DNA from: an uncultured Caryophanales bacterium | GTDB taxonomy: Bacteria; Bacillota_I; Bacilli_A; RFN20; CAG-826 | NCBI GenBank assembly: GCA_946411895.1 | Contig: CAMKFP010000005.1 | Span: forward strand, 1 to 33,937 | Reading direction: 5' to 3' | DNA: 33,937 nt | Part shown: positions 18,565 to 27,600 of the stretch, piece after piece | Numbering within the stretch: the stretch's first letter is position 1 | Layout of the letters: each line of letters begins with the position of its first letter | Made by a program: the position numbers and the translations under genes | Notes under the pieces: generated by a model | What the model saw: only the letters and a program-made list of their open reading frames with translations | The model's database searches: none | What the model was told of the DNA's origin: nothing

Positions 18565-20448
18565 ATGAATTTTAAGAAATTATTACCAATCACATTCATG
18601 GCCTTCGCAGCACTCGTAGGCTGTGGCAAAGGCGGAGGTGGAGGCGAGTCTGGTTTCCCATCTGCTGAAAAAGAAGACGGTGTACATACAGTTACCGTTA
18701 CTAATGCTGCCGATTTAGCGGAAGAATTCCGTGTTGATGACAGAATTTCCCTCGATTTAGCTCTTACCAATGATGGTGAAGAGAAAAATCCACTTGTTGA
18801 ATTAGACGAAGGAAATCTTGAGATTCTCAGCTCTAACGAAAGCATTATTTCCGTTTCTGGCTTCGTCATTGAAGGCGAAAGCGTTGGTGAAGCGAAAGTC
18901 GCCATTAAATACTATAAGACTGTTAAGATTTATAGCTTTAATGTTCTCGAAAAGATGACCAACAAAATTAAATATGGAACCACTCACGAAGGTGATCAAG
19001 CCGATCCATTCACTAATGAAGATGCTCTCTTAGTTGGCGCTTACATCAAAGAAAACGCTATCGAAACAACTTCTGATTCGTTCTATATCAAAGGCGAAGT
19101 CGATCGTTTCTACCATGCTCCAGGTAGTAGACAAGATGGTGCTGTTTCTTGGTACTTAAAACCAGCCACCGAAGGCGGAGCACAATTCGAAGTCTATAAG
19201 TGTTATAAAGATGGCTCAGGCGCTGCCTCTTACTTAACAGATGATGATGTTTGGGTTGGTGGCGAAACCATCATTACCGGCAAAATCACAACTTATGGTG
19301 ATCAAGTTGAAACTCCATCCGCTAAGTTTGTCAGTTGTACTGGTAATAAACCAGATCCAAAACAAACATACGAAGTCGATGTTGCTGGAGCTCTCACAGT
19401 CGGTTTAGCTCTTGCAGACGGATCTTCTACATGGGACATCTATGCTGTTACTGGTTATGTCGTCCTCAAAGATGGAAGTAACTACTTCTTAGCTGATAGC
19501 AAAACTGCTGCTACAACAGATACGAAAACTCTTTATGAGATTTATGGTGCTTCTTCTGCTGATGAAGCTAAATTATTAAAAGGTGCTAAAGTTAAAGTTA
19601 CCGCTCAACTTAAGAACTATCATGGTCAAGTTGAAAATAATGGTACCTATACTCTCGACCTTTTAGAAGCTGGTGAAGATTGGGTCATCAATTATCAAGA
19701 AATGACATTTGCTCAAGCTCTTGCTACTGCAAAAGCTCTTGACAATGGTGCTTATAGTGAAGGTTATGTCAAGACAACTGCTAAAGTCGTCAAAGTCACA
19801 TATGCATGGTCTAATGGCACAATGTCATTAACTATCAACGAAAGCGGTCTTGAAGCTGATGAAACAATGACAGTCTATAAGATGGCTTGTACAGAAGCTG
19901 AAAGTGCTAAAGTCGTTGCTGGTGCAACTGTTACCGTTGGTGGTAAATTACAAAATTACTATAACCAAAGCAAAGACACTCATACCTATGAGTTCACAAG
20001 CCCAGTTCTCCTTGCTGTCGATGAAGGTCAAGGCGGAGGCGGCGGAGGCGGAGATGTCCCAGCCGGATATACCGCTGTCACAGCTACTCCAGGTGCCAAC
20101 TCTTGGAATGACAACTCAGTTAATGGCAAAGTCGCCGTTAAATGTGGTACTTCTTCCAAAGCTGGTTCTGCTTCTTTCACTCTCCCAGCTGGCGCTACCG
20201 AATTAGTGTTCTACGCTGGTGCTTGGAAAGGCACAACTGACTGCTCCCTTTCTGTTCTCCAAGGTGAAACAGAAATTGGTCCAGTTACCATTCTTGCAAC
20301 CGATACATTCACCGGTTCTGAAAAAGCATTCACTTTAGAAAACGAAGAAAACTTCAAAGTGACCATTACTGTCACCGTCGAAGCTGAAGCGACATTCACA
20401 TTATCCATGGCCAAGAGATTCCTTGTTTGGAATATCATGTACAAATAA
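18565..20448 (+). CDS. Lipoprotein with Big_2-like and probable OB-fold repeats, Gly-rich linkers
   Basis: Lipobox ALVGC. ILSSNESIISVSGFVIEGESVGEAKVAIKYY (Big_2-like). Repeats of the type 'F.IKGEV...', 'VTGYVVLKDGSNYFLADS', 'ATVTVGGKLQNYY'. GQGGGGGGGD linker. Confidence 0.7.
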   Translation: MNFKKLLPITFMAFAALVGCGKGGGGGESGFPSAEKEDGVHTVTVTNAADLAEEFRVDDRISLDLALTNDGEEKNPLVELDEGNLEILSSNESIISVSGFVIEGESVGEAKVAIKYYKTVKIYSFNVLEKMTNKIKYGTTHEGDQADPFTNEDALLVGAYIKENAIETTSDSFYIKGEVDRFYHAPGSRQDGAVSWYLKPATEGGAQFEVYKCYKDGSGAASYLTDDDVWVGGETIITGKITTYGDQVETPSAKFVSCTGNKPDPKQTYEVDVAGALTVGLALADGSSTWDIYAVTGYVVLKDGSNYFLADSKTAATTDTKTLYEIYGASSADEAKLLKGAKVKVTAQLKNYHGQVENNGTYTLDLLEAGEDWVINYQEMTFAQALATAKALDNGAYSEGYVKTTAKVVKVTYAWSNGTMSLTINESGLEADETMTVYKMACTEAESAKVVAGATVTVGGKLQNYYNQSKDTHTYEFTSPVLLAVDEGQGGGGGGGDVPAGYTAVTATPGANSWNDNSVNGKVAVKCGTSSKAGSASFTLPAGATELVFYAGAWKGTTDCSLSVLQGETEIGPVTILATDTFTGSEKAFTLENEENFKVTITVTVEAEATFTLSMAKRFLVWNIMYK

Positions 20449-20501
20449 TTTGATTGTTAGTTGACTAAAGCTCTGCTTAATAGCAATTACAATAACAATA
20501 A

Positions 20502-20550
20502 GTTTAGACAGGATGGACTCCGATCAACATCCTAGTCGATCTTGCTAAAC
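20502..20550 (+). other. Candidate structured RNA in the 3' UTR of the operon
   Basis: Outer stem GTTTAG/CTAAAC, inner stem AGGATG/CATCCT, immediately upstream of the terminator. Confidence 0.4.
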
Positions 20551-20552
20551 AG

Positions 20553-20577
20553 GGGGTACCACTCGGTACCCCTTTGT
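20553..20577 (+). terminator. Rho-independent terminator of the nuclease/ABC operon
   Basis: GGGGTACC-ACTC-GGTACCCC followed by TTTGTT. Confidence 0.85.
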
Positions 20578-20606
20578 TGTAGATACAGATATGATTTTGT
20601 TATGAT
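20577..20606 (+). promoter_or_regulatory. Possible promoter of the phosphatase-like lipoprotein gene
   Basis: TTGTAG-N18-TATGAT directly after the terminator. Confidence 0.45.
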
Positions 20607-20625
20607 AGTAGTGAGGTCTATAGAT

Positions 20626-21771
20626 ATGAAAATTTCTTCCTTATGCAAAATAGCCATTCTTTCTAGCTTTTTATTAACTTCTTGTAATAAACCAACACCA
20701 AATAGTGTGACGTTTGTTTTAGGTGATTTAGGAACGTCAATCAATTTTCATACCGAATTGCAGCAAGGCTTGATCGATTCTAATGCGCCAGATAATTATA
20801 TTTATCAACACGAATATGATATTGGTTCTTTCTCTAATAGTGCTCCAAACTCAGTGAAGTTTACCTATACAGTCACTAATGACAAGAATGTTTCTGCGGA
20901 TAAGTATGTTATTTCTATAAGTGAAGACGAATCCTTCACTAATCCATATGAAGTGGCTAGTAAGAATAAAAAAGAAACAGAAGTTTATAACCTCAAAATC
21001 AATACATCCTATTATTGGAAACTAAAAGCCTATCATAACGGCAAAGTCTTTGAATCTGAGACCGCCACATTTGCGACAGATGAAGATATTATTCGCAATG
21101 TGAGGGTAGAAGGAATGGAAAACGTCCGCGATTTAGGCGGATATGTCAATTCTAACGGGCAAAAGATCAAACAAGGACTAATTTATCGTTCTGCTGAATT
21201 AAACGGCGCAAAAGACGGAAAAAGCAAACCTACAAGCAATGGCAAAAAGACATTGCTCAATGAATTGAAAATTAAATCAGAAATCGATTTAAGAAAAACC
21301 TTGGATTCTTTTAATGAAGATGAAGTGTATGGCATTACTTCTTCACCTTTAGGAAAGAGCGTTAATTACATCTCTTGTCCTATGACTTTTGGTGGTTCTA
21401 ATCCAATCAGCAACGAAAAGAATGCAGGCGCGTTAAAGACATTCTTTGAATCTTTAGCAGATGAATCTAATTATCCGATAGTCTTCCACTGCGTGAGAGG
21501 AACAGATAGAACTGGCGCGTTAGCTTATGTAATTGAAGCCCTTTGTGGTGCGGATGAAAATGATATGCTAAAGGACTATCTCTTTTCTAACTTTGCCAAT
21601 ATTGGAGGTACAGTGAGAAAGAAGAACATTGATGGAATGTCATACTATATTGAAGGCATTAGAAACTCCGAAGGGGATAATATCCAAGAAAAGACTATTA
21701 ACTATATTCGTAACTTTGTGGATGTTAGTGAAGAGACATTAAGAAGTATCATTTCTATCCTTGTTGGTTAA
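20626..21771 (+). CDS. Lipoprotein with Fn3-like domain and tyrosine-phosphatase (Y_phosphatase3-like) domain
   Basis: MKISSLCKIAILSSFLLTSC lipobox (internal ATG preferred over 20542). VEGMENVRDLGGYVNSNGQKIKQGLIYRSAEL and HCVRGTDRTG (CX5R). Confidence 0.85.
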   Translation: MKISSLCKIAILSSFLLTSCNKPTPNSVTFVLGDLGTSINFHTELQQGLIDSNAPDNYIYQHEYDIGSFSNSAPNSVKFTYTVTNDKNVSADKYVISISEDESFTNPYEVASKNKKETEVYNLKINTSYYWKLKAYHNGKVFESETATFATDEDIIRNVRVEGMENVRDLGGYVNSNGQKIKQGLIYRSAELNGAKDGKSKPTSNGKKTLLNELKIKSEIDLRKTLDSFNEDEVYGITSSPLGKSVNYISCPMTFGGSNPISNEKNAGALKTFFESLADESNYPIVFHCVRGTDRTGALAYVIEALCGADENDMLKDYLFSNFANIGGTVRKKNIDGMSYYIEGIRNSEGDNIQEKTINYIRNFVDVSEETLRSIISILVG

Positions 21772-21802
21772 TACTTTCTTTATTAAGAAAAGATGATTTA
21801 TT

Positions 21803-21829
21803 AAGCGGATTTATCAGTCCGCTTTTTAT
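21803..21829 (+). terminator. Rho-independent terminator
   Basis: AAGCGGA-TTTATCAG-TCCGCTT followed by TTTATTT. Confidence 0.8.
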
Positions 21830-21891
21830 TTATAAATATTCACTTGCTTAATAAATATGCTTTGTTATACAATAAACGAGCAAAATTAAAT

Positions 21892-21967
21892 GCTCTCTTA
21901 GCTCAGATGGTAGAGCAACTGACTCTTAATCAGTGGGTCTAGGGTTCGAGTCCCTAAGAGAGTACCA
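21892..21967 (+). tRNA. tRNA-Lys (anticodon CUU), CCA encoded
   Basis: Cloverleaf: acceptor GCTCTCT/AGAGAGT, anticodon arm ACTGA-CTCTTAA-TCAGT, T arm TAGGG-TTCGAGT-CCCTA, then A + CCA. Confidence 0.97.
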
Positions 21968-21977
21968 GATGATTGTG

Positions 21978-22012
21978 AAATAACGCGTCAAAAGACGTGT
22001 TATTTTTTTACT
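21978..22012 (+). terminator. Rho-independent terminator of tRNA-Lys
   Basis: AAATAACGCGTC-AAAA-GACGTGTTATTT followed by TTTT. Confidence 0.88.
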
Positions 22013-22074
22013 TTTATTGATAAAACTCTTTAATAAGAATCATTGCCCAATTAAGATATGAATAGGAACATATT

Positions 22075-24012
22075 ATGAGAATTAGAAAAAAAGCTCTTCT
22101 CTTGCTATGCTTTAGTTTCGCTTTGAATGGTTGCACAGAAAGCAATTCACAGCTAAAGCACAAATATGCTCGCCAAATTGATGAACTAAACAGTTTTTTC
22201 AATGCCCAGAAACAGGAATTTAGTATTTCCGAACAAGTCAATTATGAAAGCCAAGCATTGATGAAAATTTATGGTGATGAAGAACAGATAATACTAAACC
22301 CAAAAGGCATTCCCTATGTTTCTGAGGGTTATACCCCAGATTGTTCTTTCATATATGGTGATGGTTTTAAAGTTCGTACCCCATCTAATAATTCTATCCT
22401 TTTCGATAGTGATTATTATTTTGATTTTGGGAAAAATATGAGAATTATCGGAAATCAATCGTCAGAATCTATACTCGTTTTTGACTTGAATTATAGAAAC
22501 TTATATGAAAGTATCTTCGATTATGGGGTGACAAATGAAGTATTGGAACTATTAAAATCTTATGGCGTTGATTTAGAAAAACTACGTTTTCGCGTTGAAT
22601 TCGATGCGAATAAAGTTACAAAGATGTCGATGATTTTTGATAGTCTATTTCATAAAATCAACGAGAATATCAAACTCTTTAGAATTAACTTTTATGTCAA
22701 AGGTTATAACGACTCTTTAATAAAAAGAGACCCCTTTGATTACGACTCCTTTTTAAATGTCAATGTAGATGTTTTCAACATGATAATTGATGATATTGAT
22801 GTCTACTTACAAGATGGTAGTGGATTTGCTTTCGAAGCGTATCCATTTGGTTATTTTGCAAAAGAATTGCCAGCCGATTTGTGCATGGGCTATGTTTATT
22901 TGCCACACCACAAAGAATACAACATATACATATACTCGAACGATGTTGTTTTAAATCCAAATACCGGAAGTTGTTATTTCGATTTTTATAGCAAAAAGTT
23001 TTATTTTAACGTCCGTGTCCTTGATGTCAGTAATGCCAAATTAATATCTAAAACAAGCCCTGGTTTAGACATTCAATACGCCAGTTCAGCTACTGTAGAT
23101 TATAAATCCGATATGGTTATTGCTATAAGCCATTCTATTGAAAATAATGAGGATAAAAGCTTAGCGAGATTTATCAGCACTGACTCTTTTGAAGTTGTTA
23201 AGAGCATTAATATAGAAGGGTATGTGACCAAAACTATTTGCTGCAAGGATGTTTATCATATTGTGAGTAGGATAGAATATTCAAATCAAGAAGATGGCTC
23301 TATAGAAAGAAAAATTATTGTCGTTGATAAGGAATCATTAGAAGTTATTGATGAAATAACCTGTGACATGGCAATTACACAAACGGTTGTCGACAAAAGA
23401 GGAAATGTTGTTATTCTTTCGAATAATTCTGATTCACAATGTGCTCTTTATTTATTTGATGTTTCCAAAAGAACCCTCGAGATTATAGAAGAGAATATAA
23501 ACCCATATTTGTATATGGAATACGACGAAGAAACTGACGTCGTTACTATATTCCCATATCGCGATAATGGTCCATCTTATATAACTCATCAAGATGATGA
23601 ATACATATATTCTCATCCAGCTTCATCAATTCAATATAGCAATTTTCCATTTCCAAGGCTGGCACATAATGGTTTTATTGTTACAGCAAGCTCCATTCAA
23701 TATTATGAGAATTGGGATACTCCTCCAATTGATGTCCATCCCGAAAAAACTTGCAATGGTTTTACACAATATTGGTTAACATTTTGTGATGATCAATATG
23801 TTTACGTTGGGTCGAATAATACCTATCTTTATGGTGGTGGCATAAATCTTGGCCGATTAAGATATGTGGATGGAAAAGTTGAAGAAAAGTATTACCGAAT
23901 ACCAGTGAATTCAAATTTTATTTTTGGCCTCGCAAAAGGCAATTATGTATGGCTTTATTCTTGTAGCTACGGCAGTGATCTTTTAGTTGTTTGCGAACTA
24001 CCTACAGATTAA
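22075..24012 (+). CDS. Lipoprotein of unknown function, possibly beta-propeller-like C-terminal half
   Basis: MRIRKKALLLLCFSFALNGC lipobox. Recurrent short strand-rich segments (VVDKESLEVIDEITCDMAITQTVVDKRGNVVILSN...). Confidence 0.65.
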   Translation: MRIRKKALLLLCFSFALNGCTESNSQLKHKYARQIDELNSFFNAQKQEFSISEQVNYESQALMKIYGDEEQIILNPKGIPYVSEGYTPDCSFIYGDGFKVRTPSNNSILFDSDYYFDFGKNMRIIGNQSSESILVFDLNYRNLYESIFDYGVTNEVLELLKSYGVDLEKLRFRVEFDANKVTKMSMIFDSLFHKINENIKLFRINFYVKGYNDSLIKRDPFDYDSFLNVNVDVFNMIIDDIDVYLQDGSGFAFEAYPFGYFAKELPADLCMGYVYLPHHKEYNIYIYSNDVVLNPNTGSCYFDFYSKKFYFNVRVLDVSNAKLISKTSPGLDIQYASSATVDYKSDMVIAISHSIENNEDKSLARFISTDSFEVVKSINIEGYVTKTICCKDVYHIVSRIEYSNQEDGSIERKIIVVDKESLEVIDEITCDMAITQTVVDKRGNVVILSNNSDSQCALYLFDVSKRTLEIIEENINPYLYMEYDEETDVVTIFPYRDNGPSYITHQDDEYIYSHPASSIQYSNFPFPRLAHNGFIVTASSIQYYENWDTPPIDVHPEKTCNGFTQYWLTFCDDQYVYVGSNNTYLYGGGINLGRLRYVDGKVEEKYYRIPVNSNFIFGLAKGNYVWLYSCSYGSDLLVVCELPTD

Positions 24013-24062
24013 AAATCTAAAAATGTATTATAATAGATATAATCTAGTTGGGGTTAACACAT

Positions 24063-24482
24063 ATGAAAGAAACCAGTTTATCTGTTTATAAGAAATATTT
24101 ATCCGCGTTAAATAAGAGCAAACATAAATATGTCACCGCGGAGAAGCTTTCTCGTGAAGTTGGATTATATCCAGAGATTATCGCTAGTGACCTTTCAGTC
24201 TTAGAGCCCACTTTAATGATGGATCCAAGTTACAACCTGAAAGATTTGATTCCTGCTTTAGAGGAATACATCGTTAAAAAAGAAGAAAAGAAAGCTCCTG
24301 TTGTCAAATCAGAAGCAGTAAGAAAAACTGAGCTCGCTAAATACGATTCCGTGAGTGACTTCGTCTATCAAAAGATGACATTTGGCGGTATCGTGGATAA
24401 GACTTGTTATCTTTCAGATAAAGACTTACGAGCGCTCAAGAAATTAGTGAGTGAAGAACTCGCCAGAAGAAAGAAAAAATAA
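24063..24482 (+). CDS. Small winged-helix-like protein resembling the Rex N-terminal DNA-binding domain
   Basis: LSVYKKYLSALNKSKHKYVTAEKLSREVGLYPEIIASDLSVLE follows the pattern of Rex N-termini (L..Y..YL..L....V....L...V......I..D.S). No Rossmann domain. Start at ATG 24063. Confidence 0.5.
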   Translation: MKETSLSVYKKYLSALNKSKHKYVTAEKLSREVGLYPEIIASDLSVLEPTLMMDPSYNLKDLIPALEEYIVKKEEKKAPVVKSEAVRKTELAKYDSVSDFVYQKMTFGGIVDKTCYLSDKDLRALKKLVSEELARRKKK

Positions 24483-24483
24483 G

Positions 24484-24512
24484 AGGACTCCCAAGCGGAG
24501 TTCTTTTTATTT
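24484..24512 (+). terminator. Rho-independent terminator
   Basis: AGGACTCC-CAAGC-GGAGTTCT followed by TTTTATTT. Confidence 0.75.
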
Positions 24513-24559
24513 CAAATGATAAAAAGATTATGAGCATCGCTAAAAAGAATAAAAAATGA

Positions 24560-24599
24560 TGATTTATATCTTGTTATAAATCACACGCGAGAATAAAAT
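24560..24599 (+). promoter_or_regulatory. nifJ promoter with operator-like inverted repeat
   Basis: TGATTTATA-TCTTGT-TATAAATCA (24560-24583) overlaps -35 TTGTTA (24571-24576); 17-nt spacer to TAAAAT (24594-24599). Confidence 0.6.
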
Positions 24600-24626
24600 A
24601 TTTATGGTATTTTAGGAGGAAAAAAT

Positions 24627-27600
24627 ATGGCCGATGTAAAGAAAACAATGCTCTCAGTCGATGGTAATACTGCGGCAGCACTTGGTTCTTACAATTACAT
24701 TGAAGTAGCGGGTATTTACCCCATTACTCCATCTTCTCCAATGGCGGAGAACATTGATGTTTATGCATCACAAAAAAGAAAGAATTTCTTTGGCTCTGTT
24801 GTCAAAGTGAGCGAAATGCAATCCGAAGCTGGTGCTTCTGGTGCAGTTCACGGCTTCTTACAAGCTGGCGCTTTAGCGGCCACCTACACAGCTAGCCAAG
24901 GTTTATTACTCATGATCCCAAATATTTATAAGTGGGTCGGCGAACTTCTCCCAGCGGTTCTTCACGTTTCCGCTAGAAGTTTAGCGACACGTAGCTTATC
25001 CATCTTTGGTGATCATCAAGATATCTACGCGATTAGACAAACTGGTATCGCCATGATTTGTGCGCACAGTGTCCAAGAAATCGCAGATTTAACTAACGTT
25101 GCCCACTTAGTGGCAATCGACGCTCAATATCCAGTGTGTCACTTCTTCGATGGCTTTAGAACTTCTCATGAAATTCAAAACGTCGAATTCGTCGATGATG
25201 CCGAATGGAAGAAACTCCTTCCAATGGATAAAGTTGAGCTCTTTAGAAGCCGCGCTTTGAACCCACACACTCACCCAGTGACCCGTGGTGGAGCGGAAAA
25301 CGATGACATCTACTTCCAAGGTAGAGAAGCGCAAAACGAAAAACTCGACGAAGTCGTGGAAGTCGCTTGCAAGTACTTCAAAGAAGCTTCTAGACTTACT
25401 GGTAGAAATTATGCTCCATTCACCTATTATGGTGCTAAAGATGCGACCAGAGTGATTATCGCTATGGGTTCTGTCACTGAAACAATTACTGAAGTAATTG
25501 ATGACTTAACCGCAAAAGGCGAAAAGATTGGTTTAGTAAAAGTTCACTTATACCGTCCATTCTCCGCGAAGCACTTACTTGAAGTTCTTCCAAAGAGTGT
25601 CAAACAAATCGCTGTCTTAGATAGAACTAAAGAACCAGGCGCAGCTGGTGAACCATTATATGAAGATGTTGCCGCTGTCATTAAAGAAGCTGGTTTAGAT
25701 ATCGAAGTCTTAGGTGGTAGATATGGTTTATCCTCTAAGGATACCCAACCAAAAGACATGAAAGCTGTTTATGATTTCTTAGCGTCCTCTAAGAGATGGA
25801 ATGGCTTCACCGTTGGTATTGAAGACGATGTCACACATCTCTCCATCCCACGCGATGATGAATATCACGTTAAAGGCGACTACACATCCTGCTTATTCTA
25901 TGGTTTAGGTAGTGATGGCACAGTCTCTGCGAATAAATCCTCCATTAAGATCATTGGTGATGCGACTGGTCAATACGCCCAAGCCTACTTCGCCTATGAC
26001 TCTAGAAAAGCCGGTGGTGTGACTCGTTCTCACTTGAGATTTGGTAAATCCCCAATTCACTCCACATATTATGTCCAAAACGCGGACTTTGTCTCTTGTT
26101 CACTTGATACATATCTCTTCAAGTTTGATATGATCCGTAACCTCAAGAAAGGTGGAACATTCTTACTTAACACTGATATGGATGATGAAACACTCATCAA
26201 GATGATGCCTAACCGCGTCAAATATCAACTCGCCACCAAAAGTGCGAAGTTCTATGTCATCGACGCTAACAAGATTGCTGGTGAAATCGGTATGGGTAGA
26301 CATACTAATACCATTCTCCAAGCTAGCTTCTTCTATCTTAATCCAGACATTATGCCATATGCGGAAGCCAATAAATGGATGAAGAAGTTCGCCGAAAAGA
26401 GCTACGCCAAGAAAGGTCAAGATGTCGTTGAGATGAACTTCAAGGCGATTGACGCTGGTACTGAAGGTTTAAGAGAAGTGAAAGTTGATCCAGAATGGGC
26501 CAAACTCTCTCCAAAAGCCGAAGTCAAATTAACTGGTGATGATTATTTCGACTCCTACGTTGCTGTTATGGGTAACTTAGGTGGAGATGATCTCCCTGTG
26601 AGCAAATTCAAAGAATTTGAATTACTCGATGGCACCATGCAAAACGATATCACCTTCAAAGAGAAGAGAAGTATCGCTGATAGAGTGCCTCTCTGGCATA
26701 AAGAAGCCTGTATTCAATGTAATAACTGTGCCTTCGTCTGTCCACACGCGACAATTAGACCATTCTTAATCGACGAAAAAGAACTCGAAGCCGCTCCTGA
26801 AATCGTGAAAAACGATGTCAAAGATGCGCTTGGTGTTCCAGGCATGAAATATCGCATCCAAGTCTCTCCACGTAACTGCGTTGGCTGCGGACTCTGCGTT
26901 GTTGAATGTATGGCTAATAAGACTGGTAAAGTCGCCCTTGAAATGGTGGAAGCCAAGTCTCAATTCCCACAAGAAGAAGGTGCTGAATATCTCTTCAAGC
27001 ACGTTACTTATAAGGCTGATAAGCTTCCAGCCGCCTTACAATCCTCTGTTAAAGGTGTTGGATTCTTAATGCCATATATGGAAATCTCTGGTGCCTGTGC
27101 GGGCTGTGGAGAAACTCCATATTATCGTTTAGTCTCTCAATTATTCGGTAAAGATATGTTAGTGGCTAACGCCACTGGATGTAGCTCCATCTATAGTGGT
27201 TCTACTCCACTTACTCCATTCTGTACCGATAAAGACGGTCAAGGTATTGCCTGGGCTAACTCCTTATTCGAAGATAACGCTGAATATGGATACGGCATGA
27301 GAGTGGCGACAAACGCGAAGATTAAACGCATTATTGAAATCTTAAGCGAAGCGAAAGCCCGTGGCTTAGAGCCAGAGCTCGACGCGAAGATTGATGAATA
27401 CTTTGCCAAGATCAAAGATAGAGTAGCGATGAGAACCATTGTTCCAGAACTCGTCAAACTCATTAAAGCCTCCAAAGATGAAGGCGTTAAAGAAGTTCTC
27501 GCTTATGAAAGAGACCTCGCTGATAAGTCCATTTGGATTATCGGTGGTGATGGTTGGGCATATGATATCGGCTATGGCGGTTTAGATCACGTCATCGCTA

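Noticed and set aside
20031-20052. GGAGGC tandem triplets as a CRISPR or phase-variation locus
   Set aside because: Too short for CRISPR, in frame as a poly-Gly linker, and triplet-based slippage would not switch the frame; kept only as a length-variation note.
20461-20493. TTGACT...TACAAT as a promoter for the structured 3' UTR RNA
   Set aside because: Spacer is 21 nt, outside the usual range; no convincing alternative -10.
20542-20625. Upstream extension of the phosphatase-like ORF to 20542
   Set aside because: This segment contains the terminator hairpin and promoter-like elements. The lipoprotein signal begins at ATG 20626.
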